From: Plasmopara viticola
Lineage: Eukaryota; Oomycota; Peronosporomycetes; Peronosporales; Peronosporaceae
NCBI GenBank assembly: GCA_001695595.3
Contig: MBPM02000053.1
Coordinates: 372,001 to 436,000, forward strand
Direction: 5' to 3'
DNA: 64,000 nucleotides
In this document: positions 1 to 11,999 of the stretch, piece by piece
How the letters are laid out: every line of letters begins with the position of its first letter
How positions within the stretch are numbered: position 1 is the stretch's first letter
The notes under the pieces: generated by a model
What the model saw: only the letters and a program-made list of their open reading frames with translations
Told to the model about the DNA's origin: nothing
Database searches by the model: none
Position numbers and translations under genes: made by a program

Positions 1-469
1 GCAGCAAAATTGTGCAAGGAAACAGTATTTTTACGCTTCCTTTCTGAAAATGATTGTGTCGGAAAACACACCACGCTTTACCGCTTTCAGTATAATTAGC
101 CTACGCGAACATATTGTGTTTAGAACCGGAAAGTGGTATTATCCCATAATCTGTATGTTTTTAATATCAATACGAAGGCAGTACTTGGTACGGAAGAGCT
201 AGTCTGACCACTGCTTATTGCATATTAGCTTGAAATTCTGTGCGTAAAAGCTGTTGTTGGATGCTGATTACACTGAAAAAAGCTTAATTTTAATACGAGA
301 ACGTAAGAGTTACATAAGCAGACGAGCCGAATTGGCTTGAGTATAAAGAAAATATCAAGAACCTAAGCTCAAGCTTTCTAATAGCACGCAGCAACAAAGG
401 GGTTGTTGCTGCATTTTGGTAAACGCTGTTTTCAATTATTAAATGTATTCATGTTGATGTCAGCAGGCC

Positions 470-1740
470 GCTCTCGGAGAGATGGTCGAACAAAAAGAGG
501 AAATCCTTTACACTACGTAGTATGTTTGCTGAGGAGACACATCTATGATCTGTGGTTGAAATACCTTCAACAAGCGGTTTACGCATATAAGGTCCTTACA
601 TCCTCTTTTGCGAATGGGCTCAAAAACTGTTAAGCTTCGCTAACCCTTCGAAATGCAATTGCTCCTTAGACAAAAAATAGAAGCTAGACAAAAACCTATT
701 TACTGGTTGTTAATGTTAAGATAGTTCTAATCGGATTTTGCGACAAGTCGGCATATTAATAGAAGCAGTGCAAGGATGCAATTGCATTCGCCCGAAGAAC
801 GAAAAAAGAGTTAGCAGATAAACATGAGAGGAGAAATGGTAAAGTGCTTGCTAGCGCTCGAAGGCAGTTTTTTGCAATACTAAACATTGTTACCTCAAAC
901 TCGTCACGGTTCTGTAACTTTACAAATCAGCTTTTACCATCAGTGTTTTGAGACGATATTAATGTACTAAGAAGTTTATAAGGGGCGTCTTTGGATGCGC
1001 CAAGATATATGATTGCTCAAGTATATATAAAGCGTTGTCTTCCTACTTGACCTCATTGGTAAAGTAAGTAGAAGTGGCGTTGTAGTGCCCACAATTATTG
1101 CCGAGCAAGCCATTTTACTATAAGTCCGCGTACCCAAAATATTGTGCGCGTGGAACGGATGGTCAAGCCTAGCGCTTACACATAAGGAAAGCAGCTTCAC
1201 AACAAACTTTATAGACCCCACGCTGACGCACGCGGCGGTCGATCCGATTGTGAAGCTCGCTTTTGATAGTACTAAAAAATTAAAAATTTCCATTTCAAAG
1301 ACAATAAGAGTCGGGTCTCCTCAAAACGCTCCGACCTTCTCGGGCGATCCTGCAGGCAATTCCGAGTGCGAACTTTTGGTCGTACAGGAGATGATGTTCC
1401 CTATGGAAAAGCCACAAGGCTATTGCAGTGGCGGCCTCTTATCGTGCTCCTCAGCTGCCTTTCCGTGTGAAGTGCACTGCAAGGCAGTGGTGCTTTCATA
1501 GGAGCCGAGAACTTTTTTTACAGTGACGCGGTGATCACACAACCCACAATTTACATGAGCCGTTATTTTACGTCATGCACAATTCTTTGAAGGCAATTAC
1601 GATCTCGCTTTGTAAGTAAATTGCTTCTTTTAATCGTAAAATGAATCGCAGTGAGAGTGACCTGATCTTGCGCTCGGCACTTATGCTCCCAGCTCGTGCT
1701 TGGCATTATGCAAGAGCTGAGGCATCGTAAAGATATATTG
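470..1740. repeat. Dispersed element of about 1.25 kb, copy a
   Basis: Three blocks here (about 479-550, 1110-1300 and 1670-1730) match three blocks at 23752-23823, 24400-24590 and 24905-24960, in the same order, orientation and nearly the same spacing. The clearest shared strings are CACGCTGACGCACGCG and GCTTGGCATTATGCAAGA. Both copies lie in degraded AT-rich DNA and have no intact reading frame. I read this as an old unclassified transposable element. The 119-codon open frame at 1142-1501 lies inside it and I do not treat it as a gene. No terminal repeats were found. Confidence 0.5.
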
Positions 1741-3407
1741 CCTCCCATTCAATAGTAATATAAGCTAACAACAGTGAAGATTTTCGTCCAATGTGTTTAG
1801 ATTTTAGACTGTTACATCGTGAATGCTTTCGTCGTGGTAACATTGCTAAAGAGTATTATAGGATATCCTCAGAACAAGTGCAAACCACCTCTATTTTCTA
1901 ATTTCTTACAATGTTGAGTGAAGTCATAAAGGAGAGAAAATTTTAGCGATTAATACTTTGGCTATGCCACAGGCAGTTATAAACTTTACAATAAAAGGAT
2001 CGTCTAGCCCAAACAAAGCATATATTGTTTTGAGCTACACACTTGCAAGCCCGCTCGCAGCACACCGCGAGATGCCGAAGAACCAGTGTTGTAAGTGAGC
2101 ACGACACGTACTTCGTGCCGGAAATTCAGTCTAGCGTTTCTGTCTAAAGAGTGAGATCTCATGGTCACCAACATTTATGTGGTTCAAGAGCACACGAAGC
2201 ATCGTTGGAGCATTAGGGTGCATAAGCATTAGAGCTCTACTCTTGATGAGCACTTAGCGTGAGTCGCAAGAATTGTTAGGAGTCAGACTGCCATTTCCTA
2301 ATTGTTTGACAGCTTCAAAGAGCAAAGTTTTAAGGCCGGCACTACAAGTCGTTCCGGTAATTTTACGCCTTAAAACAACAAAACGATGTTGAAATTGTTT
2401 TGTGGGTTTGGATATCAAAATTAAATAGCCACATTTTATGACTTCGCGAAAATTTTTGCAAATTTGTGGGCACAAATCTGATTGGCTGTAGACTATCATC
2501 GCGCAACCTGTGCTCCAAGCATCCCGCCTCCGTTACCACTAGTTCAGCAGTGCCCTAAAATGAATTTGCTCGCGACCTCAACGTTTTCAGGTCTAACAAC
2601 AAGAAGTGTAGACTTGTAGTGGGCATCAATCTCTATCACCGCAAGTTTTTTAAGACCTCAGGGTAAATTTCGACCCGGACCTTCTATGACTTTTCGGGGT
2701 GAAGATATCCCCTTTAGTAAACAATTTAACAGAGTTCGACCCTTGCAGTGGCGTCACGCAGTTTTTGCATCTCACGTGATAGAAGCACTGATCCACCGTT
2801 AAAAACCGGTCCTTTTTGCCAACGGTCCTAAGAGACTTTAGTACTTGAGTCACTCTTCAAGTGTGCCAGAAATTTAATAGCGACTAGTTAGATGAGAGAG
2901 GGTCTGATCTTCCTGATGGGTATTATGCGTAACATGACGCCGCAACATTTAAACTCCACGTCTCGCGTTAATTCTTCGTATACCACGACATCCGAGACAG
3001 TGGCCAATTTATTCGCCTGAAGCTTGAAAACTAAGTAATAAAATAGCTCATTGTTCCTATCACGTGATGTGCAAAATCAAGAGCGAGTTTGAGCGATGAA
3101 ATCTGATTGCAGCATCTACATTTTCGAGAGAAAATGTGGATTCTAACTTAACTTTTTATATCTCAAAAGCTATTCAATTGAGATTGTGAGGCACCTCGCT
3201 TAAACAGCATGCGTTTAATTAATCGGTTGTTTTGCTAATGCTTTTCTAACGCATGAATTTTCTACGACAAAAAAAGGAGCCAGGGCGACAACAAGCTAGC
3301 GAGCACAGCACCATGACAGTAAATTGGACGGCGTTGTATCGAAAGTAGATCAAGTAGATTTGTGTTCTTCTTCGACAACCGGAGCTCATCACCTCGAGCA
3401 TTCATAA
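1741..3407. other. AT-rich intergenic DNA, nothing recognised
   Basis: Only short overlapping open frames on both strands, with no recognisable domain, RNA gene or clear repeat. Confidence 0.5.
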
Positions 3408-3635
3408 TTAAGTTGCACGTGTAATTGCGGCGGTCAATTTTGGCCTCGTCGGTAGGATGTAGGGGAAACACCACAGGCAGACGTGATTCGACGGATCGAA
3501 AAATGAGTCGAATCCTGCGAGCCCATAAGGGGCATAGGGACTAAAGTCTACCTGAGCAAAGATCAAGTCGAAGTAAGCTGAATCAAGCTCTGCCGATAGC
3601 AAGAACGCGATCAAAATTAAAGCTGCAGAGGGCAT
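3408..3635 (-). CDS. Possible small secreted protein, 75 codons, uncertain
   Basis: The frame starts at a true ATG and begins MPSAALILIAFLLSAELDSA, which reads like a signal peptide: a short polar start, a hydrophobic core and small residues at a plausible cleavage site. The rest is rich in F, Y and P and has two cysteines near the end. There is no RxLR, EER, LFLAK or other effector motif. A second minus-strand frame (3262-3474) overlaps its 3' end, which could reflect a frameshift in a longer decayed gene. The family is not recognised. It may be a chance frame. Confidence 0.2.
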   Translation of the reverse strand: MPSAALILIAFLLSAELDSAYFDLIFAQVDFSPYAPYGLAGFDSFFDPSNHVCLWCFPYILPTRPKLTAAITRAT

Positions 3636-6559
3636 GCTGGCCTAACAAACTACAACTACGAAAATTTGACGACAAGCAAAATCAAATTATTTTTTAAACA
3701 GTGTTACATGAACACCTTCAAAAAGCCATCCAGAAACACTATCATGCAGATGTGAGCGATAAACATCAGGGAATCAATAGAGCTTATCAACGGATAAGGG
3801 TGCGTAATCCCTGATGAATCCTCAGCGGTGTACAAGGCAATATGCTGATTGTGTTTTAGAGGCATTTTACCCAGACTTCCTACAACATAAAGAAATGTAT
3901 AGCAATTTACCCGTTTTGGTCGATTGTGTAGACCGGTAATGCCCCAGTCCCGATCGATGGGTCGATTTAAGATTGATTTATTCTTTGAGCATTATTATAA
4001 TAGTCTAATAAGTCGTCAAGCCCCTGTCCGCTTCGTCGGTTCAGAGCCAGTGAAGTACTTCAACATAATTCAAAATCCGAGTTTATGTCTAATTTCTTCT
4101 AATTATTATATTGTATTCTGAGGTAGAGGTAAGGCGCGTTAACAACATTCTGGTCTTAAGCTATTAAAACAGACATATAAATGATGCAAAGTATGACCTG
4201 AACACCAAAGTTGTAGCAAAATTAGGACGAAATCGGGCAAATTTGACTCTTTTATTACAACAACACGTATTTGCTCTCGGTTTTGGAGCTCATTTTTACT
4301 GGCAAATTAGTACTACGTTTAGTTGCAACTTTACCGCTGGGAAGCGCAAGATGACGAACTTGTAGTTCGCGCTGGTAGGGATATCTTACGTACCAATAGC
4401 TCTGGTGTTGCGCAATCAAGCAAAAAAAATCATGGCAAGCGAACAAAGGACGAGCAAATTCGCGTAACGCAATCAAAAGTCTTATGACGTCAAGATGTAT
4501 GAGCGAATCTAGATAGATAAATTAGGATCATGCCCTAATACAAGGGCACATTGAGTTAAGCTTATGATCGCGGTAAGGGAATATCGGTGGATCCTGATCG
4601 CATATGTATCCAAGACTGAGCTCAAAATTTGATCCAGGTAAAATTAACGTGGACGATCAGGTGAGATTTGAGAAAGCCCTACGCCTGCAGATAGCTTGAA
4701 GTGGAAGCTGAAGGGTGGGATTAGAGTGCTGGTGTAAGATTTATCGCTGAACCAGATGCGGTCACACTATTCACAAGCATTTGAGAAAAGGAAGGGTTGA
4801 GGTGAACTGACATGAGGCCGCAGGCTTGTTGCGGCTTACAACGAGACCTAAACGTACATTTCGCATTTTTGGGTCGGAACGATTATCTCAATCAAGTTAT
4901 GTCTCTTCGTCTGTGACAAGAAGATCAATATGGTCATCTTGTTCACCTTGTCGTTGATGGACCAGCCCAAAACTTGACTGACCGTAGCAAAGCTCGGCCG
5001 TTGAGCAAATGGGCACTCTTTTGAGGCGGCACCTTAGGCTGATGCGGCAGTTAAAAAGCTTCTTTTGCCACCCAGCTGTGCTCACCGTATGAGATAAGGT
5101 TTCGTGAAACTTGCCAGGTAAAGCAGAAGAATACGGCCTATGTACAAAAGCTTAAAGCTCTTGTAGGTCGAATCACTGGTAAACGTTTCTTAGAAAAGGC
5201 TATAATCACCGCCACTTTTACAGGCTATGCACGTAACGCGTGCACTTAGAATTACTCCCAGACAGCTCGGGTAGGGTAAGGCTTCGATGATGGGGAAGCT
5301 CATTCGCCATAAATGACGTCTATATCGACAACCGTCGGTCTTTGTATGGGGCATATAAACTTTAGTAATATCCGCCATTTACGGCTAGGGTGAATCCAGC
5401 GTCAACAACGTCAAAAGTCATTATCCGAAGCCCTCCGGCAAGCTATTTAGCTGGTATGTCGCAAGAAATGGCAGCATATATCCGATAAATGGCATCCTGG
5501 GTTAATGCTAAAGTCTATGCCTCTAAAGGTAAACAGAGTAAGTTTTTAAAATTTTTGTACTCTTTGACATCCATTGTGCTTGAGATTACGGCTTAGCGCT
5601 TGTTGAGACAACCGTGCAGAAATTCAGTAAGGCATGGGGTCAAAGTTCTTCTCTTTATTGTCAGCAATTAAAAGGCATATATTCTAAGAGCACAGAAAGT
5701 CACCTTTGGCACTGCTCTTATAATGATATGAGCGAATGCAACTGCGGCTAGAATTCAAGTAAATTTGAGTACAACGCGACTTTGATAGCGGGAAAAGCTG
5801 TTTGGTCTTGGACTTGGATGCGATATATATTTTTAGACTATATATGCTACGTACTTTACTCAAAGCAGAGCGTAGTGAGTCATGCACTTACCATTAGGAG
5901 AAAAACAAGACGCATTTGGCACCAATAATAAAAAAGCCAATGTGCTGGACAGTTAGACGTCAGAAATAGACGCGCATGTAGTCGAGGACAAAAGTTAAAT
6001 ACATGGAAAGACATGTCAGCCACTGATCAATGTTCGACAGAGCCAACGTTTGCTGCATGACATGAACCACACGGCTTGCTTCAAGCCGAGGCGGTATTAG
6101 AGAGACCCTATCATTGTGCCTGAAGTAGTGGTATTTGCTACATGTCTGGCAATGCCATAATTTATGTGGTATGGGAGAGTCTCTGCCAATACGCGTGTTG
6201 TACACGTAAGCTTATACGCTATGCATTTATGATGATGATCGTAAGTAAATCTAATAAAGCGCGGATGCGACTTACTTTTAGAGACATCACATCGCGTTTG
6301 GGTGCATAAATATTAAGCCTTTAATACTACCAAGTTGCCGGTGTCAAAATTTGTCTTGTTGTTATAATATCTCGGACCAGAAGACTTCTTTCGTAGGTCT
6401 TGACATTTGACCAATTTATCGCATACATGCCTAGAAAATTTTGCCTCAAAGTCTTTGACTCGTCCACGTGTTGTAGAAGGGCTGGTGTTAGCAAGCCGCA
6501 GAGAAATCAATATCTATCTGTCCCACCCGATTCCTTAATGTGGTTGAGCCGATGGAGAG
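3636..6559. other. AT-rich intergenic DNA, nothing recognised
   Basis: Roughly 2.9 kb with only short uninformative frames. No domain, tandem repeat or RNA gene was seen. Confidence 0.5.
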
Positions 6560-6569
6560 CGAGGTTTAG

Positions 6570-6866
6570 CTAACATACTCATGTAGAGTAGAGTGTAGCT
6601 TTTCGAGGCATGAGCAGCATCACCTAGTTGGAGCTGCTCCCAAAACGCTCGACGTGTACTGCGCAGCACATTTATGACGACACGCTCTGTCTGACCTTCG
6701 ACTTGCAGACGATTGGTTGTGAGTATGTCCAGCGTGGATTCAAGTACCTAAAAAACATCTAGCGAGAGCCTGCATATTGGGGTGACAATTGAGGCTAGAT
6801 ATGGATTCATGTCGCTTAAAGATATAGTTGAGAAGCAGCGCTGCTATTTTGACACCTTGATTCTAG
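6570..6866 (-). pseudogene. Ty3/Gypsy integrase remnant
   Basis: On the minus strand, with shifts of frame, the translation follows the Gypsy integrase core in order: a segment like IAALLLNYIFKRHESI (family form: A..LFLD.IFKRHG.P.SI), then VLESTLDIL (family form: VLGT.LDMST), then VEGQTERV (family form: TDGQTERVNRV), then AHASKSYTLLY (family form: VHASTG.TPFY). There are several stops and frameshifts and no intact frame. It belongs to the pol region of a long-dead LTR retrotransposon whose upstream part probably includes the frames at 7702-7908. Confidence 0.6.
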
Positions 6867-7701
6867 ACACAAAGGGCCCTTTTGTCGTTACGATTAGTAA
6901 AAATCTACTACTAGTCAAGTCTTCTGCAAGACCCAACACAGAGTTCGTGCTAATGAACCTATAGCTGTCTAGGTGCACCGGTAAATTTGCCGGGTGTTGC
7001 GGCCGTACTTAGTTTGCTGGTACAGATCGGATTATTAGACATATAGACATGTTATCTAATATATGTTAAGACTATGCCTACAAAGCCACACGTATGGTAC
7101 CGAACAACTTGATCGCTAAGCGATTATTGGTGAGTCTTATAGAAGATATACTACTTCATTTTTTATTATAAGAGACCAATAAATATGGTGGGTCATCTTT
7201 ATTGTTGCCGTTATTCAGCAACTATTTTTTTCAATCAGGAAATTTCGTAGCCCATACTCAAACGCCGAAGATTTAGAAATCGAGCCTTTGAACCTAGTGC
7301 TTTCGGTGACTTATGCAGAGCTAAGCATACACCATTTTACGTATATCTGGCATGAAGTACATCCGACGCGGACGGTGCTACAGCTGTGCCATAAGCTAGC
7401 CTATTGTCCGGGCGATGCATAATATGTTGCTTATCTGGATCTTGCTTACCTTAAAGCCATTCCTTGCGCAAGAAATTTGTCTTCTGTTCAGCGTGTACCA
7501 GATGTAAAATGACTGCGTAGGGGTGCGTAGCGTCAATTGACTGTATAGAACACAAAAAGCGTAGACTCTGGCCGATGAGTTTTGAATTTAATAGGGCAAT
7601 TGTAATCGTAATAAGCACTTGATCAAAAAGAATATGGATCTTATGGGTAGCTTTAAGCTACCAAATATTGAGTGCAACGACATGATCTAGCTCCTCGGCA
7701 T

Positions 7702-7908
7702 CTACTTGCAGCCTTGTAGTGCCGATGCAAAAATTTGACGCTCCATAAATGACACATAACAATTTGGCAAGGACAGAGTCGACATATTCAAAACGTTTTC
7801 CTTGTCTTCTTTCACATACAACTCCCTTCTGAAAATCAAAAAGTGTCCGCCATAAGAAAAACCAAGGATGAAATATTCTTTTTGCGTGAGCATGCAACAA
7901 CCAGCCAA
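7702..7908 (-). pseudogene. Possible Gypsy RNase H tail
   Basis: The minus-strand frame contains YVKEDKENVLNMSTLSLPN, which resembles the end of the Gypsy RNase H domain (YKPGKENVVADALSR.P). It lies about 0.8 kb upstream of the integrase remnant at 6570-6866 on the same strand, the order expected in pol. It is short and diverged, so the assignment is tentative. Confidence 0.35.
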
Positions 7909-8279
7909 CTATGTAGCAGGGCTTCCGTAACTTTTTGCCTAAAGGGAGCGTTCACTCAGGAAACTCTTACTCTAAATTTATGACCTAGTCCCAGATCGTT
8001 ACATGCCTGACTCTAAGAGCTAGTATTTGCAACAATTTCAACGCGTAGTGCACCTCATAAGTGAATAACGTTGCTTAGGTTTTTTAAAATAACTGCGTAG
8101 AACAATTACTATACTATTGCAATTTATCATTGTATTTCTTACTAATGTACACATAAGAAGTGCTCATTGGACCATGTACTTCTTACTTTTTCTACGTCAG
8201 TTATGAGTACTGCCTTTCTAGGTTGTATAAATTATTACATGGCTTATGTCATACAGTGTGACACACACTAGGTTTTTGT

Positions 8280-8760
8280 AATTTAGTAAAGTACGAGGTA
8301 TGCCGGGCATGAGGTGCGAGACGCAGGCCGGAGAAGGCAATCTTCTATTTACTTTTCGATGCAAGATTGGAGCCATTAAAACTAGGACTTGCTAACCTTA
8401 AGCAGAGAGTGTCCGAGGTACTTCGTTGTACTAGCGAACAAATCGTCATTAGCGCTATAGCGTGCCGTTGTAGTATTCTGACCATATAAGCTTACCTCTT
8501 TTCTTAAAAATCTTGTTTGTAACCAAACCTGACGATGCACTCAATGCGAACGACAAGGCTAAAAGATTTTTCTTTTTGTTGTGCGGGATTCCGAGCAGCA
8601 GCAAAATTCATAGTTTTGAGGCCTGATATACAGAAAGAGATGTATGAAGACACGAAGCCACGAAGAAATGTTTTTAACGGGTTATAATCAAAAAGTGGAT
8701 AGTCTTGATGAGGGGTAGTATAACACAATTCCAATCCCGTGCCTCACACACCGCGTACGC
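8280..8760. repeat. Dispersed repeat of about 0.5 kb, copy 1
   Basis: This matches 29100-29600 in the same orientation. Shared landmarks are GGAGAA(G/A)GCA at the left end and GTCTTGATGAGGG with a following GTA near the right end, with interspersed similarity between. No reading frame is intact. A weaker possible third relative lies near 33940-34150. The transposon class was not identified. Confidence 0.45.
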
Positions 8761-10219
8761 GCGAGCGATCGGTGGCTTAATTGTGCACCTCGTGCTCTCC
8801 GCATCCGTTCTCTTATCGATGCGCTAAAAGGCTACTAAGCAAACCTTCAATAAGTTACTTCGACAAGGCGCAAAGACACGAGATATAACCACAGCAAAAT
8901 GAATCTCGCTTGATTTAACATATTTAGACAAAATACAAGCTCGCTCTCGATGAGCCGGCAATAAAGTTACGTCTGCTATAAAGAGGGCTATGGTATGAGG
9001 AATTCGGTCTGAACGAAGGAGGCACGCACAGCTTCTAAAAGTCCGGGTGATGGTTTTTCAAGAACGGGCTCTGTACCGATTAAATGGTTTAAAAAGCTGA
9101 AGCTTCGCTCCGGTACAGCGAATCGTATCGTTTGTACTCACGCATCAAAAATGTCCGAATACGATAAATAGCTTTCTGGACATTGTAGTCGAATTTGTAC
9201 TATCTGCTCGCATTGGAAACAGCTTCGGCAAACTCAATGTTTTGAATACACTCGACTTTGTCAACTACCAGTAGACTGTCATTTAGCCATCCATGGTCTG
9301 CAGCATCATATTCTCGTGAGCAATGTTTTCTCTCGCACCTTCAAGCCTAATGGAAGGAAGTGTAGTCTTGTCGAAGTTGGTGATGAACTTTACCTAAAGC
9401 GTCTACGGCACGAAGAGAATGTTGCCGAGGTACGACCTTTAATTAATTTTTCATTTCTAACAGTGAGGGCATTCCGCCTCTCGTTACACAAGATTTCTAC
9501 GCTTAGCTCTGACACCGTCGTTATAAGGAGGCACTCCATGTGGTATTGGCACATGTCATTTTTTACCAAGAACAAGTATATACTTATGATGTCCCAGCAT
9601 TTAGAGTGCACTATACGCGCTTCGCTTTAACATCACTTGCGATCGGGGTCTGAAAATGTAGCCCAAGACCTAGAAATCTTTGACACCGAAAATATTTGCT
9701 GTCTTTGCCTGGCCATGGACTGGTGTCCGAATCTCACATCCTTTCCATCCCGTTCTTAACTCTCGAAAATGTAGCATCATCACCTCACGAACAAGTCTCT
9801 TGTGGTACTCTGTCCCTAAAATAAAATGCTGGCGGTTGTCGACTCGTGATTATGACTCAAGACCAGAACTTTCGCGCTCGCATTCGAGTTATACTTACAT
9901 TCACATAAATTACTGGATGTGCTTAACGTCTTTTGGAACAGAAGGCGTATATGCTTAGCTTTTCTTCTTGCGATGATGTCAAATGGTCCAATTAAGATGG
10001 GGTGCGAATATATTCAGATAAAGGAGTAGTTGTATTTGTATGTATGATATATTACAAAGTCTCCAATTTTCGGCTTATTTCCTCCGTTTTGATCGGGAAA
10101 ATTTAATTTCAATTATTTTGACTTCATCGTCACATGTCTTGAGACCTCAAGTCCTTTTGACAATTTTTTCTTGATGTTTATCGCATCATGCGAGGGCAGA
10201 TTCGTCATTATGCCTCAAG
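8761..10219. other. Intergenic DNA, nothing recognised
   Basis: Contains a 104-codon plus-strand frame (9316-9630) and a 92-codon frame (9680-9958) with no recognisable domain. Both look like chance or degraded transposon frames. Confidence 0.4.
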
Positions 10220-10693
10220 TCAGAACGTGGTGGTGTTAACAAAGCACGAAATTGGCGACCCCTTCACTTGAAATAATTTATAGCGAGTCGAGGCATAGAC
10301 GGGATTATTCAGTGTAAACTTAGAAAGTACAAGTATTATAAATAAACGCCTTATTGCAGTATCGCACACACTTTGCGATACATTTTTAACGACACGATTC
10401 GCTTGCACTATATGACCATCGCTCTGCCAATGGTGCGCTGTGAACATGTCTAGTATGGCTTGTAACACCTAAAAACCGCTCTTAATAAGAGCCCCTTTCA
10501 CGGGGTCTTGGTCCATAAATTGATTATTGGAGTCCATGTTGTCTATACACACAGTCGAGGAGCAGCGGCGCTGTTCTGACTCCGTGGACTTTTTGGAAAA
10601 ATGGCTCATTTTCCTTAATCGATCATAAACGGCTATAATTTTGATGTTGTAGTCGACAACTTTAGAAAAAAATCGCGAAAGTTTGAAAGCCAT
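10220..10693 (-). pseudogene. Ty3/Gypsy integrase remnant
   Basis: Two adjacent minus-strand frames separated by one stop codon read through the Gypsy integrase catalytic core. The first has IIAVYDRLRKMSHFSKKS (family form: VFVDRLSKM.H). The second has HHWQSDGHIVQANRVVKNV (family form: HPQTDGQTERVNRVV.DV), followed by FTLNNPVYAST (family form: FALNNAVHASTG). The catalytic D/E positions are largely eroded. The RNase H and RT remnants at 11281-11472 and 11774-11998 lie upstream on the same strand, giving the Gypsy order RT, RNase H, integrase. Confidence 0.75.
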
Positions 10694-11280
10694 ACAAGAT
10701 GAACGGCTAACAGCGTTATAGCACCGGCAAGCTTGTCAATGGTGCAGCCGTCTGGCGAGAATTTAATCTAATGACACACTTTTTGAGTGTGAACCTTTGC
10801 GAAAACTCACATATACAGCCTAAGCTGGTGCTTGATATCTAAAGGATGTATCAGGGACAAGAAATTTAGTATACAACGTGAGAGCTGAAGCGACATTTTA
10901 CCGAAGCTGCTATTTATCGAGAACCAGTATTGCTTTGGGCATGATCACGCCGACAATGTCTTATTAAGTGTTTATACGCATTGTAAGCAAAAGCCTTGAA
11001 AAAAGCTTATATCACGCATATGCGCCACGGAAAAGGTTCGATGCAGACAGGACTACAATTGCGATATGAGTCATGGCCGGCGCGACAACGCATTAGCTAG
11101 AAAAAGATGTTTTCTTGACGTAAGATTTCCTCTAAGTTTTTTTTAATAGAAAAACAATTCGGCCAATTTGCGATTGTGAGGCGACTTAATCGTGGTGCGT
11201 AATAGCGTCATAGTTTCTTTCTGTAGCTGTGCGGCTAATGAAGAAACTTGATGCGTCATAGTTATTCGAAAAGTACAGGA

Positions 11281-11472
11281 TCAGCGCCTCAATATTCTAT
11301 TACTTATGGCGAGCGCCTTGGAATTAGACTTTCCACTTTCATTGCGCGTACTATTTGTGAAGTTGAGGAAGCGGTCAATTAACTTCTGTGTAATTTGATA
11401 AGCTCTTTTGTTTGTATATAGTTCACAGCAAGTCACTTCCGTCAATTCTTTTGATTTTGGGTAAATTATCAA
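11281..11472 (-). pseudogene. Gypsy RNase H tail remnant
   Basis: The frame contains LIDRFLNFTNSTRNESGKSN followed by a KALAISNR motif. This parallels the end of the Gypsy RNase H region (RRLARW..FF.EYNF...YKPGKSN..ADALSRRP). Its position, between the RT and integrase remnants and in the right order, supports the call. Confidence 0.45.
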
Positions 11473-11773
11473 ATTATCGCCCTAAGTGGAATTTCGAAGG
11501 CTATGATGTTTATGCATGTTCCCGAATTTTCTTTCCTTCTGCACTGAAGATACACTTATCTGGCTGCATAAGTATAAACTTGATTCGTATGCTTAAATGC
11601 ACTCGCACGTAAACTATGCGATTACTCACGTCGGCCTTGCTGTGCCCTACGTGACTATGGACACGATGTCACCGACGGTTTGTTTTATACATCAATCGAC
11701 GGATAAGCATTACAGGTGCAACTAAAAGCGCTTGAGGCATACTCAACCTTACTGTTTGGAGTTCTAACCGTGG

Positions 11774-11998
11774 TCAAAGGTCACTCTCTAGCATAAAAAA
11801 ATGAAATTCGTGTCGAACAAGCTGATTGAGATCTGCGTAGTACATTAGGCCATAATTCTTTGCAGCATATTCTGTCATTGTGTTCAAATTTAGCATTTCA
11901 TACGCGTGTACGATGAGCCACTTGCCATTTGACTTTCTGACACTAAAGGCTTGGAAGGAGAGAGGATGCTTGCTCTTTCGAGTCAGTACCACCCACAA
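11774..11998 (-). pseudogene. Gypsy reverse transcriptase N-terminal remnant
   Basis: The minus-strand frame reads HPLSFQAFSVRKSNGKWLIV followed by HAYEMLN. This corresponds to the fingers region of oomycete Gypsy RT (SP.SSPTFCV.K..GGWRIVHAYN.LN). No catalytic YVDD-type motif was found nearby. It forms one decayed element with the pieces at 11281-11472 and 10220-10693. Confidence 0.65.
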
Positions 11999-11999
11999 A

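Noticed and set aside
1142..1501. 119-codon frame as a gene
   Set aside because: Lies in a dispersed repeat whose other copy (24400-24590) does not keep the frame open, and no domain is visible.
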